In this document: positions 46,081-58,707 of the stretch, in pieces
Numbering within the stretch: the stretch's first letter is position 1
How the letters are laid out: each line of letters starts with the position of its first letter
Assembly (NCBI GenBank): GCA_947623455.1
Contig: OX392532.1
Coordinates: 46,689,058-46,753,057, forward strand
Source of the DNA: Mimachlamys varia
Taxonomy: Eukaryota > Mollusca > Bivalvia > Pectinida > Pectinidae
Length of the DNA: 64,000 nt
Direction: 5' to 3'
The notes under the pieces: generated by a model
Seen by the model: the letters and a program-made list of their open reading frames with translations, nothing else
Told to the model about the DNA's origin: nothing
Database searches by the model: none
Made by a program: the position numbers and the translations under genes

Positions 46081-49000
46081 TGATTAACGGTAGGAGGCTA
46101 ACCCGAGATAGGATAAAACCAGTCGGATTAGTAGCGGTACTCGGGAGGGATTAACGGTAGGAGGCTAACCCGAGATAGGATAAAACAAGTCGGATTAGTA
46201 GCGGTACTCGGGAGGGATTAACGGTAGGAGGCTAACCCGAGGTAGGATAAAACAAGTCGGATTAGTAGCGGTACTCGGGAGGGATTAACGGTAGGAGGCT
46301 AACCCGAGATAGGATAAAACAAGTCGGATTAGTAGCGGTACTCGGGAGGGATTAACGGTAGGAGGCTAACCCGAGATAGGATAAAACAAGTCGGATTAGT
46401 GGCGGTACTCGGGAGGGATTAACGGTAGGAGGCTAACCCGAGATAGGATAAAACAAGTCGGATTAGTGGCGGTACTCGGGAGGGATTAACGGTAGGAGGC
46501 TAACCCGAGATAGGATAAAACAAGTCGGATTAGTAGCGGTACTCGGGAGGGATTAACGGTAGGAGGCTAACCCGAGATAGGATAAAACAAGTCGGATTAG
46601 TGGCGGTACTCGGGAGGGATTAACGGTAGGAGGCTAACCCGAGATAGGATAAAACAAGTCGGATTAGTGGCGGTACTTGGGAAGGATTAACGGTAGGGGG
46701 TATTAGTGGCGGTACTCGGGAGGGATTAACGGTAGGAGGCTAACCCGAGATAGGATAAAACAAGTCGGATTAGTAGCGGTACTCGGGAGGGATTAACGGT
46801 AGGAGGCTAACCCGAGGTAGGATAAAACAAGTCGGATTAGTGGCGGTACTTGGGAAGGATTAACGGTAGGGGGTATTAGTGGCGGTACTCGGGAGGGATT
46901 AACGGTAGGAGGCTAACCCGAGATAGGATAAAACAAGTCGGATTAGTGGCGGTACTTGGGAAGGATTAACGGTAGGGGGTATTAGTGGCGGTACTCGGGA
47001 GGGATTAACGGTAGGAGGCTAACCCGAGATAGGATAAAACAAGTCGGATAAGTGGCGGTACTCGGGAGGGATTAACGGTAGGGGGTATTAGTGGCGGTAC
47101 TCGGGAGGGATTAACGGTAGGGGGTATTAGTGGCGGTACTCGGGAGGGATTAACGGTAGAGGGTATTAGTGGCGGTACTCGGGAGGGATTAACGGTAGGG
47201 GGTATTAGTGGCGGTACTCGGGAGGGATTAACGGTAGGGGGTATTAGTGGCGGTACTCGGGAGGGATTAACGGTAGAGGGTATTAGTGGCGGTACTCGGG
47301 AGGGATTAACGGTAGGGGGTATTAGTGGCGGTACTCGGGAGGGATTAACGGTAGGGGGTATTAGTGGCGGTACTCGGGAGGGATAAACGGTAGGGGGTTA
47401 TTAGTGGCGGTACTCGGGAAGGATTAACGGTAGGGGTATTACTAGCGGTACTCGGGAGGGATTAACGATAGGTTAACCCGAGATAGGATAAAACAAGTCG
47501 GATAAGTAGCGGTACTCGGGAGGGATTAACGGTAGGAGGTTATTAGTGGCGGTACTCGGGAGGGATTAATGGTAGGGGGTATTAGTGGCGGTACTCGGGA
47601 GGATTAACGGTAGGGGGTATTAGTGGCGGTACTCGGGAGGGATTAACGGTAGGGGTTTATTAGTAGCGGTACTCGGGAGGGATTAACGGTAGGAGGTTAT
47701 TAGTGGCGGTACTCGGGAGGGATTAACGGTAGAGGGTATTAGTAGCGGTACTCGGGAGGGATTAACGGTAGGAGGCTAACCCGAGATAGGATAAAACAAG
47801 TCGGATTAGTAGCGGTACTCGGGAGGGATTAACGGTAGGAGGCTAACCCGAGGTAGGATAAAACAAGTCGGATTAGTAGCGGTACTCGGGAGGGATTAAC
47901 GGTAGGAGGCTAACCCGAGATAGGATAAAACAAGTCGGATTAGTAGCGGTACTCGGGAGGGATTAACGGTAGGAGGCTAACCCGAGATAGGATAAAACAA
48001 GTCGGATTAGTAGCGGTACTCGGGAGGGATTAACGGTAGGAGGCTAACCCGAGGTAGGATAAAACAAGTCGGATTAGTAGCGGTACTCGGGAGGGATTAA
48101 CGGTAGGAGGCTAACCCGAGATAGGATAAAACAAGTCGGATTAGTAGCGGTACTCGGGAGGGATTAACGGTAGGAGGCTAACCCGAGATAGGATAAAACA
48201 AGTCGGATTAGTGGCGGTACTCGGGAGGGATTAACGGTAGGAGGCTAACCCGAGATAGGATAAAACAAGTCGGATAAGTGGCGGTACTCGGGAGGGATTA
48301 ACGGTAGGAGGCTAACCCGAGGTAGGATAAAACAAGTCGGATTAGTGGCGGTACTCGGGAGGGATTAACGGTAGGAGGCTAACCCGAGATAGGATAAAAC
48401 AAGTCGGATAAGTGGCGGTACTCGGGAGGGATTAACGGTAGGGGGTATTAGTGGCGGTACTCGGGAGGGATTAACGGTAGGGGGTATTAGTGGCGGTACT
48501 CGGGAGGGATTAACGGTAGAGGGTATTAGTGGCGGTACTCGGGAGGGATTAACGGTAGGGGGTATTAGTGGCGGTACTCGGGAGGGATTAACGGTAGGGG
48601 GTATTAGTGGCGGTACTCGGGAGGGATTAACGGTAGAGGGTATTAGTGGCGGTACTCGGGAGGGATTAACGGTAGGGGGTATTAGTGGCGGTACTCGGGA
48701 GGGATTAACGGTAGGGGGTATTAGTGGCGGTACTCGGGAGGGATAAACGGTAGGGGGTTATTAGTGGCGGTACTCGGGAAGGATTAACGGTAGGGGTATT
48801 ACTAGCGGTACTCGGGAGGGATTAACGATAGGTTAACCCGAGATAGGATAAAACAAGTCGGATAAGTAGCGGTACTCGGGAGGGATTAACGGTAGGAGGT
48901 TATTAGTGGCGGTACTCGGGAGGGATTAATGGTAGGGGGTATTAGTGGCGGTACTCGGGAGGATTAACGGTAGGGGGTATTAGTGGCGGTACTCGGGAGG

Positions 49001-49279
49001 GATTAACGGTAGGGGTTTATTAGTAGCGGTACTCGGGAGGGATTAACGGTAGGAGGTTATTAGTGGCGGTACTCGGGAGGGATTAACGGTAGGGGGTATT
49101 AGTGGCGGTACTCGGGAGGATTAACGGTAGGAGGTATTAGTGGCGGTACTTGGGAGGGATTAACGGTAGGGGTTTATTAGTAGCGGTACTCGGGAGGGAT
49201 TAACGGTAAGGGGTATTAGTGGCGGTACTCGGGAGGATTAACGGTAGGAGGTTAACCAGAGATAGAATAAAACAAGTCA
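46081..49279. repeat. 67/39-bp minisatellite with higher-order structure
   Basis: GGATTAACGG at 46148 recurs at 46215 (67 bp). A 39-bp form lacks the GCTAACCCGAGATAGGATAA part of the unit. The long form carries CCCGAG and CTCGGG as an inverted pair; the short form has lost the left arm. A block of mostly short units at about 46975-47730 recurs at about 48335-49090. Markers are GGATAAACGG at 47381 and 48741, ATTAACGATA at 47461 and 48821, and GGATTAACGG after a shortened GGGA at 47601 and 48961, all offset by 1360 bp. Confidence 0.96.
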
Positions 49280-49691
49280 AGAGTTTTCTATTATTTCAAT
49301 CACCCCAGAATCAACTAAAATGTATGTTATTTTAGTATTTCAAACAAAATATAAACATTAATCCTCATAAAGCACGTGTACATGTCGTACTTGAAAATGA
49401 TGAAGAGTAAGAATAGTATTAGGATATTACAAGTAACGTATCAGAACAGTACACCTGCTTGGATCGGTTTTCATTGAAATATATCTGCAAGTCGTCCCTG
49501 GAATTGATGTTACCTACACTGCCGTGTAATCAAAGCTTCCATAATCCCTGGTTGGCCCGAAAGAACAGATGTTGTTGGGGTGGACGTCATTGTTGGGAAA
49601 TCGCTACAGTATTTTATAATTTTCTGATATATGGAACCACCTTTCCTAGGTGAAAGATATATATACATGATTGTATACATATTGCTAATGT
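49280..49691. other. Single-copy DNA
   Basis: No gene is supported. The 64-codon open frame at 49459 lacks motifs. Confidence 0.5.
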
Positions 49692-50850
49692 GAGATGTCT
49701 TCTGATTGGATGGTTTTGTTTATAGAAGCTGTCTTCCGATTGGATACCTTTTCTTTATGGTAGCTGTCCTCAGATTGCATTCCTTTTGGGTATCCAAAAC
49801 ACTATAAGCTGATCAGCATACTGAGAAGTGCTAAGCAGTACATGTCTCCTACCGGCTATTAAAATGCAGAGTCATTGAATAATATACAAAAAATGAGTAT
49901 TGATCCCTTACATAGATTTAAAAAAAATAGCAACCTTGACATTGGCCCGATAACACAACTGAACCTCAATTGACCTGACAACCATGAACCTCAATTGACC
50001 CGACAACGCTGAACCTCAATTGACCTGACAACCCTGGGCCCACTTCATCAACAAACCGAAGGTAGAAGACGGTTCGAAATAGACTCGTGTTTACAAATAG
50101 CGTGTTTCAACTGCTGCTGTACCGGTAACCGCGAAAGAGTTCATCTTGAATATTGCTGATATCAGTTAATCTTAACTTAATCTATAAATATAATAAGTTA
50201 TTAGGCTTGATTTTCACTTCAAGATTTGCCGAAAGTTACGTATATTGGGCCTTTAAACCAAGAATCACACCGAAAGAAGTTGAATAAAAAGAATGCAACC
50301 CTATTTCATTCAGAACGTGTAACCTGTTGTCCTCTATGCTGTTTATTGTAGTTTGTGAGCAAAACGTTTTTACACTTGTATTGTTAATGGTAGCTGTCCT
50401 TTGATTGGATACTTTTGTAAATGGTAGCTGTCCTCTGATTGGATACTTTTTGTAAACGGTAAATGTCTTTTGATTGGTTACATTTTGTTAATGGTAGCTG
50501 TCCTCTGATTGGATATATATTGTAAATGGTAGCTGTCTCTGATTGGATACTTTTGTTAATGGTAACTGTACTCTGATTGGATATATTTGTTAATGGTAGC
50601 TGTCCTTTGATTGGATACTTTTGTTAATGGTAGCTGTCCTCTGATTGGATATATATTGTAAATGGTAGCTGTCTCTGATTGGATACTTTTGTTAATGGTA
50701 ACTGTCCTCTGATTGAATATATTTTGTTAATGGTAGCTGTCCTTTGATTGGATACTTTTGTTAATGGTAGCTGTCCTCTGATTGGATACTTTTGTTAATG
50801 GCAGCTGCCCTCTGATTGGATACTTTTGGTAATGGCAGCTGTCCTCTGAT
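49692..50850. repeat. About 34-bp minisatellite in two parts
   Basis: The unit TAATGGTAGCTGTCCTCTGA plus TTGGATACTTTTGT recurs about 14 times at 50386-50850. Three diverged copies lie at 49692-49790. About 600 bp of unrelated sequence separates the parts, so the array was either split by an insertion or decayed in the middle. The inverted CCAAT word (ATTGG) is present in most units. Confidence 0.9.
49958..50035. repeat. About 27-bp repeat, 3 copies
   Basis: Three copies of GAACCTCAATTGACCTGACA plus a short variable end lie within the gap of the 34-bp array. Confidence 0.9.
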
Positions 50851-50880
50851 ATGTGTCGCCTTTCCCGCTTTGTCAATAGT

Positions 50881-51425
50881 GATAGTGTTCGTAGAGTCAT
50901 AATTCACTATATACCAAATTTGATTGAAATCGAACAATATTGAAATTTTGACAACTCAGTGGCAAAGAAATGGTGTCCATTTTGTTGAATCATGAAACGG
51001 AAATTGCGATAGATTTTGTAGAGTCCTAATACATCTACATACCAAGTTTGAGTGAAATCGGACAATATCAAAATTTTGACCAATCAGAGGCCAGAAAATA
51101 ATAGCCAATTTGCTGAATCATGAAACAGAAGTTGCGATAGTGTTTGTAGAGTCCTAACACACCTACATACCAATTTTGAGTGAAATCGGACAATATCTAA
51201 ATTTCGACCAATCAGTGGCAAGGAAATGGCGGGTATTTTGTTGAATCATGAAACAGAAGTTGCGATAGTGTTCGTAGAGTCATAAAACACCTACATACCA
51301 ATTTTGAGTGAAGTTGGAGAATTTCTAAATTTTGACCAATCAGTGGCAAGGAAATGGCGGCCATTTTGTTGAATCATAAAACGGAAGGTGCGATAGTGTG
51401 TATTGAGTCATAATATACCTACATA
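50881..51425. repeat. 128-bp tandem repeat, over 4 copies, cut by a transposon
   Basis: GATAG-type words at 50881, 51008, 51136, 51264 and 51392 give units of 127-128 bp. The unit contains GAATCATGAAACAGAAGTTG and ACCTACATACCAATTTTGAG. The last unit stops at CCTACATA, and CCAAGTTTGGTTG resumes at 52767 after the inserted element, so the array was one piece before the insertion. Confidence 0.93.
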
Positions 51426-52764
51426 CAGTAGACTCCGCTTAATATCACTTCTCATTTGTCCGGGGAAAACATGATATTAACCGGAACATGATATTAAAAG
51501 AAAACGTATTTTCTGACATTTTTCAGCCCTCAAAACCGGAAGTGGACTTGGTTAAATGTCGTAGTGCTGTGACTCAACAGAGAAGATTGTTGAATAAAGA
51601 TATTTTATCACTAACAATGTTTTTATCACTCCAGTGACAGTATAATCTTTGGTTTTATTCTGGAATGCACTTATTTTCATATATATTGTTCGTACGTAAT
51701 ATTATCAGTAGGCTAGCTTCACACGAAACCAGGGACGAAACGTACTACGATTGTTTACTGCAGTAGGCCTACTGTAATGATGTAACGTTAGGCATACAAG
51801 TGGCTGGTATTCTGCATCAAATTCGTGTTTTGAAATCATGACACTCCGTAAATATTTACCGTTATCTTGATATGTATACTGGTTTTTCTTGTGAAATCTG
51901 TTGTTTGTTTAATTTCTTTAGATATTCGCTGCAAGTGCGACATCGTGTTCACATAGTTTGTCGGTTGTATAGCGCTACCGCGAAATGAACTTTAACCTTT
52001 GAAACGTGACGTTTCATTGGATGACCTCTATGCAAATAAAACGACCACGCGATAAGATTTAGTCTCGGCACTTATATTTATTCACCAGCCGGCCTAGAAT
52101 CACGGCATGTCGGCGTCGTACTTTGACTATTTAAAAATCAAAACAAAGACGATATCTCTGCATTTTACGTGAACATTAGGCTAGCTTAAATTAATTAATT
52201 GGACACTTATTGTTTAAAAGACACTTTTTATTTTAATTTCAATAAATAATTCGTCATGTTTACGGAAGACCATCCACTTGTAAGCCTTCTTCACGACAAC
52301 GTGAATTCAATCTAAGACGAGCTGAAATGAAAAATGGAACTCGTGTTAGGAACTCATTAAATCACACATGGCGTTATATAAGATTACAAAAGTATGGGTT
52401 CCCTCACCCAAAGGTGTAATCTTTGCTCCGGTATGCCAAGTCAATCTATTGTTCGACTAGTACGGCAGTGATCAGGTAGGTGTGAAAAAGACGCATCTGA
52501 CCACGGCGTTGTTTACATAGCGATTTCAGGTGTGAAACTCGGGTCCCCGGGGCATTTATATGAAATTATTTCTAACATTTACCTGTAATTTTTGTGTGAC
52601 AGTGGCCAAAAAAAAGTGATATTAACCGAAATCCACCTGGAAACAAGTGATATTAAAAGAATGGCATTACATAGATTATATAGCAGGAAAAACGGTGCAT
52701 GAAGAAAACGTGATAATAACCGAAAAGTGATATTAACCGACGTGACATTAAGTGGAGTTTACTG
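51426..52764. mobile_element. 1339-bp non-autonomous TA-flanked DNA transposon (Tc1/mariner-pogo type)
   Basis: Terminal inverted repeats begin CAGTAGACTCCGCTTAATAT on the left and, read in reverse, CAGTAAACTCCACTTAATGT on the right. TA lies immediately outside at both ends (51424-51425 and 52765-52766). The flanking 128-bp repeat reads ACATACCAA when uninterrupted, so a duplicated TA explains the junctions. Both subterminal regions repeat TGATATTAACCG words, possible transposase-binding sites. No transposase frame was found. The CAGTA... ends and TA target suit the Tc1/mariner superfamily, pogo/Tigger branch; that assignment is from general knowledge. Confidence 0.88.
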
Positions 52765-52766
52765 TA

Positions 52767-53342
52767 CCAAGTTTGGTTGCTGTAGCTTTTATACTTAGTC
52801 GGAAACAGCCTAATATGCAAGAGCTAAACGCAAAACTTTAACGTTGTAATTCCAGAAATTTGAGATTTTTACCCCAAAAAAGCAGAAATCCAAGAATTTT
52901 TTCTAGCCCAGTAGGCTCTCCTTCCCATGCTTCATCTATGATTGAAGTTTGGTTGATGTAACTGAAACAGAGCTAAACGCAAAACTTTAACATTGTTGAT
53001 GCCGCTGCCGCCGTCGGAAAAGTAACTCCTATGTGCCGTCTTTCCGACATCCGTCGGAGGCGACACAATATTGGTATTTTAGAGTTATAGTACAGTGATG
53101 TTAAATTTGTAAGTGTTAGAAAACAATTATAAACAAGATCATTCATTGATAGGAAAATGTCAAAATTGTTTTGACAGCTAAAATCCAAAAGGGTCGATTA
53201 CCTGGCATTTTGTAGCCTATCCAGGATAACCTTGACCGTTGACCTTTGAACTTGTGACCTTGAACTATGAGTTTGATCATTGTCAGTTAACTCTTGGTTT
53301 ATTTGTTCACTACTTTGCATAATCGATTAGTGAACAGTTAAA
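52767..53342. repeat. Probable dispersed-repeat debris
   Basis: The word GAGCTAAACGCAAAACTTTA occurs at about 52821 and 52971 with different sequence after it. The GCCGCCGTCGGAAAAGTAAC and CCGTCTTTCCGACATCCGTC words near 53000 resemble interspersed repeats of molluscs as I remember them, but this is not verified. No gene is supported. Confidence 0.4.
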
Positions 53343-53690
53343 AACAGCAAAGATTCAGTATTTTCATGTTAATGTTAAAATCCAATATGGCCGCCTAACA
53401 GCCATTTTGAATCCGATTTGCATGAAATACTACACGTGATCTAGGATGAATGAGGAATCATCAGTTCCAATTTGATACAAATCCTTCATCTCCTGGAAAC
53501 ATTTTTGTGCAGAAGAAACAGCAAAGATTCAGTATTTTCATGTTAATGTTAAAATCCAATATGGCCGCCTAACAGCCATTTTGAATCCGATTTGCATGAA
53601 ATACTACACATGTGATCTAGGATGCATGAGGAATCATCAGTTCCAATTTGATCCAAATCCTTCATCTCCTGCAAACATTTTTGTGCAGAA
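53343..53690. repeat. 174-bp direct tandem duplication
   Basis: AACAGCAAAG at 53343 recurs at 53517 and the two copies stay nearly identical for about 174 bp (ACACGTGATC versus ACACATGTGATC is one difference). The sequence includes CCAATATGGCCGCCTAACAG. Confidence 0.93.
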
Positions 53691-53691
53691 G

Positions 53692-53790
53692 ACAAAAAAC
53701 GGACAGACCGACGGACAGACAGATGGACAGAAGGACAGACGGACAACCTGATTACTATAGGGCACCCGCATCTCTCGATGCGGGGCCCTA
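53692..53790. mobile_element. 3' end of a dispersed element: GGACAGAC tract plus hairpin
   Basis: A GGACAGACNGACGG tract is followed by TTACTATAGGGCACCCGCAT and a GC-rich hairpin (53760-53788, GGGCACCCGCAT pairing with ATGCGGGGCCC). This end is familiar to me from bivalve interspersed repeats; family name not assigned. The adjoining 174-bp duplicated region may belong to the same element. Confidence 0.5.
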
Positions 53791-54884
53791 ATTATATAGA
53801 TCAGCTTTCTGTAGTGTTTGTTGAAATCAAAACATCAATTTAAAAAAAAAAAGAATTTTGAAATGTGAATGTCCTTCAAGCCAGCTGAAACTTAAAGTAT
53901 AGATGACAGAACAAAGAAGAACAGATGAAAGGCTTTATTCTGACAGAGATGGTGCCAGGTAGACATAATACTGGGGAGTGTTAACATTTGGTGTGACAAC
54001 AGAAAATGGTCGGACATTTTAGATTGGTAATACAATATACAATATAATGGTTTAAAGCTAAACATCGATCTTTATTTCAACAAAATATATCAGTCCCAGA
54101 GGAACATAACACTTACCATTCAGCAACAATAGTAAACAGATCTTCAGAATAACATCAATTCACAAACAAAAAACTTACATATGTAAATATATATTGCTGG
54201 ATACTTTACAGAAAACACACCAGCTCTTTCTCCTCTCTCTCCCTCTATCTATCACTTCTTCTCGCTCGCTCTTTACATCATATCTCATATGGTCTTTATG
54301 CAGAATGACTTAATTGGCACTTATTATCCAATCATAAACCATAATTTGCTTGATATTCATGAAAGGGCTTTAACATTGCGATGAAACATGTTTTATGTAA
54401 CCATGGTATCAGTATTCCTCGTGGAGGGGTTGTTGTTGTTGTTGTTGTTATTATAATGATCATCTCTACTAATGATTCTATTATATATTACCACAGAAAG
54501 GTTACTATAGTGACTGTCATTTGGTACAATTAGAATTAAGGCTTAGCAACTACGTTTTATAGCTTCAAAAATATGTTCTCAATGACAAAAAACAAAAAGG
54601 AATTTAACTACAAATTCTCCATACCATTCCTACCAGGAAAATTACCCCTCTTCGTGATTTCAAATTGTATTTTTGTCATGTGTGAAACTACTGACTTTTT
54701 ATAGCTTAAAAAAACCAATGGTATTGCTACAATTGTACAAGTGCAGAAAAACAAAAGTTGCTGATATTATAAACACAGTTAAAAGTACTAAAAAAAAGAA
54801 CAATTTTGGTCAAATATTTGTGCAATTACATTCTTGTAATTAACTATTACAAACAAATTCTATCGATAAATAAACTGATTCAAG
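53791..54884. other. Single-copy DNA with (GTT)n tract
   Basis: A GTT microsatellite lies at 54429-54450. On the - strand, AATAAA words at about 53934 and 54070 could serve as polyadenylation signals for a leftward transcript. No coding exon is seen. Confidence 0.4.
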
Positions 54885-56148
54885 TATAAATCACCAGAGT
54901 TACTGCCCTTTGTTATTGTATAGAACAGTGATAAGTATAACACCAGAGTTACTGCCCTTTGTTATTGTATATAACAGTGATAAGTATAACACCAGAGTAA
55001 CTGCCCTTTGTTATTGTATAGACCAGTGATAAGTATAACACCAGAGTTACTGCCCTTTGTTATTGTATATAACAGTGATAAGTATAACACCAGAGTTACT
55101 GCCCTTTGTTATTGTATAGACCAGTGATAAGTATAACACCAGAGTTACTGCCCTTTGTTATTGTATAGAACAGTGATAAGTATAACACCAGAGTTACTGC
55201 CCTTTGTTATTGTATAGAACAGTGATAAGTATAACACCAGAGTAACTGCCCTTTGTTATTGTATATAACAGTGATAAGTATAACACCAGAGTTACTGCCC
55301 TTTGTTATTGTATAGAACAGTGATAAGTATAACACCAGAGTTACTGCCCTTTGTTATTGTATAGAACAGTGATCAGTATAACACCAGAGTTACTGCCCTT
55401 TGTTATTGTATAGACCAGTGATACTTATAACACCAGAGTTACTGCCCTTTGTTATGTATATAACAGTGATAAGTATAACACCAGAGTTACTGCCCTTTGT
55501 TATTGTATAGAACAGTGATACTTATAACACCAGAGTTACTGCCCTTTGTTATTGTATAGAACAGTGATCAGTATAACACCAGAGTTACTGTCCTTTGTTA
55601 TTGTATAGAACAGTGATCAGTATAACACCAGAGTTACTGCCCTTTGTTATTGTATAGAACAGTGATAAGTATAACACCAGAGTTACTGCCCTTTGTTATT
55701 GTATAGAACAGTGATAGGTATAACACCAGAGTTACTGTCCTTTGTTATTGTATAGAACAGTGATCAGTATAACACCAGAGTTACTGCCCTTTGTTATTGT
55801 ATAGACCAGTGATAAGTATAACACCAGAGTTATTGCCCTTTGTTATTGTATATAACAGTCATAAGTATAACACCAGAGTTACTGCCCTTTGTTATTGTAT
55901 AGAACAGTGATAAGTATAACACCAGAGTTACTGCCCTTTGTTATTGTATAGAACAGTGATAAGTATAACACCAGAGTTACTGTCCTTTGTTATTGTATAG
56001 AACAGTGATAAGTATAACACCAGAGTTACTGCCCTTTGTTATTGTATAGACCAGTGATACTTATAACACCAGAGTTACTGCCCTTTGTTATTGTATAGAA
56101 CAGTGATAAGTATAACACCAGAGTTACTGCCCTTTGTTATTGTATAGA
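54885..56148. repeat. 49-bp minisatellite, about 26 copies
   Basis: TACTGCCCTT at 54901 recurs at 54950 (49 bp). The unit contains GAGTTACTGCCCTTTGTTAT, TGTATAGAACAGTGATAAGT and ATAACACCA. Main variants are AGAACAG / ATAACAG / AGACCAG and ATAAG / ATCAG / ATACT. Confidence 0.97.
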
Positions 56149-56797
56149 AGTAACAAATATGGTTATCTTACATTGACAAAGCAAACATGACCGACATAGT
56201 AGAAATTGTGGCTGGTCCCAGACCATACAAGATATGATGTTTGTAGGCTAAGAGGATTACACACACACAACTGATCAATCACAACCTCGGAATATAAACT
56301 TTACACACCTACATGTATTTAATGCATTAAAGTAATACATTTTTTTTTAGATTTTTTCATACAGATACAAGTTCCCCATTTGAAAAAATAGAATCTTACA
56401 GTATCTTAACTGACACAAGAAATAAACAATTGAATATATCACTTGAATATTCAAACATTAAGACATTCTGAGGTGAATTTTCAAAAAGGATGGTACTAAT
56501 GAGCTATATAATGGAAGGATTAGAAATTAACCATACACTTTAGATAATGAATTAATCAACAGAAGTCCATTGTGTTGGTATCACTTACAAGATGTTACAT
56601 CTCTACTCCTTTCATCATTGTCCATTTTTACAACTCAGATCTTTTTTAAATGTACATATTATTTTGTGACGTTAATTCAATTTCTGGGCATGTAAGTGCC
56701 TTATACAGTGTTTCTAGGTCTAACCTCCCTCTAGTGAAGGTCAGGTTTGTGTTTCAATGAAATGTTAGTACAGTATATAATGTTATTGTCTTATGGA
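56149..56797. other. Single-copy DNA
   Basis: AT-rich; nothing supported. Confidence 0.5.
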
Positions 56798-56892
56798 GCT
56801 GTTCACGGTTCACAGCTGTTCACAGTTCAGCGCTGTTCCCGGTTCACCGCTGTTCCCGGTTCACCGCTGTTCATGGTTCACCGCTGTTCCTT
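56798..56892. repeat. 17-bp minisatellite, 5-6 copies
   Basis: GCTGTT occurs at 56798, 56815, 56832, 56849, 56866 and 56883, with the unit GCTGTTCCCGGTTCACC. Two overlapping open frames across it are by-products. Confidence 0.95.
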
Positions 56893-57234
56893 CAGAAATA
56901 CATTGTTCTCCAATACTTTCGTTATCAATTCAACAGCACTGTTTCTTCAATTTCCTCCAAACACTAATTTCAAATTTAAAAAGATATTGAGCTCTAATTA
57001 AATATAATCCTGCAATTGATTTTTTAAATATTTTTAAGACAACTTAAAAATTATTGTCATTGAAAACTAAAATCACGAGGCAGGTGTATATTCATCTGAA
57101 GCTAGACAACAAGAACCTTATTGTATAATTCAACCAGACTTATCTAAGACGACATATGTAAACCACGTCTTACTTCAGGGGAGATTTTGCTTTTATTACT
57201 CCAATGTAAAGCATTTCTGCTGGTAATGTGTATA
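56893..57234. other. Single-copy DNA
   Basis: AT-rich; nothing supported. Confidence 0.5.
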
Positions 57235-58445
57235 AACCTACCAGTACATGTGGATAGTATAGTGGAATGGCTAGTCCGGGAGTAAACCTACCAGTACACG
57301 TGGATAGTATAGTGGAATGGCTAGTCAGGTGTAAACCTACCAGTACATGTGGATAGTATAGTGGAATGGCTAGTCCGGGAGTAAACCTACCAGTACATGT
57401 GGATAGTATAGTGGAATGGCTAGTCAGGTGTAACCTACCAGTACATGTAGATAGTATAGTGGAATGGCTAGTCGGGTATAAACCTACCAGTACACATAGA
57501 TAGTATAGTGGAATGGCTAGTCCGGGAGTAAACCTACCAGTACACGTGGATAGTATAGTGGAATGGCTAGTCAGGTGTAAACCTACCAGTACATGTGGAT
57601 AGTATAGTGGAATGGCTAGTCCGGGAGTAAACCTACCAGTACATGTGGATAGTATAGTGGAATGGCTAGTCAGGTGTAACCTACCAGTACATGTAGATAG
57701 TATAGTGGAATGGCTAGTCGGGTGTAAACCTACCAGTACACATAGATAGTATAGTGGAATGGCTAGTCAGGTATTAAACCTACCAGTACACGTAGATAGT
57801 ATAGTGGAATGGCTATAGTCGGGTGTAAACCTACCAGTACACGTGGATAGTATAGTGGAATGGCTAGTCGGGTGTAAACCTACCAGTACACGTAGATAGT
57901 ATAGTGGAATGGCTAGTCGGGTATAAACCTACCAGTACATGTAGATACAGTAGTATAGTGGAATGGCTAGTCGGGTATAAACCTACCAGTACATGTAGAT
58001 AGTATAGTGGAATGGCTAGTCGGGTATAAACCTACCAGTACATGTAGATACAGTAGTATAGTGGAATGGCTAGTCGGGTATAAACCTACCAGTACATGTA
58101 GATAGTATAGTGGAATGGCTAGTCGGGTATAAACCTACCAGTACACATAGATAGTATAGTGGAATGGCTAGTCGGGTATAAACCTACCAGTACATGTAGA
58201 TACAGTAGTATAGTGGAATGGCTAGTCGGGTATAAACCTACCAGTACATGTAGATAGTATAGTGGAATGGCTAGTCGGGTGTAAACCTACCAGTACACGT
58301 AGATAGTTTAGTGGAATGGCTAGTCAGGTGTAAACCTACCAGTACATGAAGATAGTATAGTGGAATGGCTAGTCTGGTATAAACCTACCAGTACACGTAG
58401 ATAGTATAGTGGAATGGCTAGTTGGGTGTAAACCTTCCAGTACAT
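57235..58445. repeat. About 49-50-bp minisatellite, about 24 copies
   Basis: CCAGTACATG at 57241 is followed by CCAGTACACG at 57291 (50 bp). The unit contains AACCTACCAGTACATG and GATAGTATAGTGGAATGGCT, then AGTCCGGGAGT or AGTCGGGTAT. In the right half three units carry an extra ACAGT before AGTATAG, spaced every second unit, which suggests a dimeric higher-order unit. Confidence 0.95.
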
Positions 58446-58707
58446 GTATAAAGTAGCTTATGTACTCAAAGACTACTGTTGAACCCTGACAAACTCCAGG
58501 TATGCTGTCCTCTACATAAACCGCCTTGTGTGGTTATCAAAACAACTCAGCAGATATCTTCCACTTGTCATTTATCTACTGTGTTGTCAACAGTGAAATC
58601 TGAAATCTGTCTGATCTGAAACTAAGTAAAACCTGTTTATTCTAGACCTGAGTGAAACTTTTCTATCAATGTCTCGGAGTACTGTTACACCCCATCTTAC
58701 TTTTGCA
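58446..58707. other. Single-copy spacer between two arrays
   Basis: Nothing supported. Confidence 0.5.

Noticed and set aside
53549..53746. 65-codon - strand open frame (SVCPSVHLSVRRSV)
   Set aside because: The residues come from the GGACAGAC tract at the end of a dispersed element.
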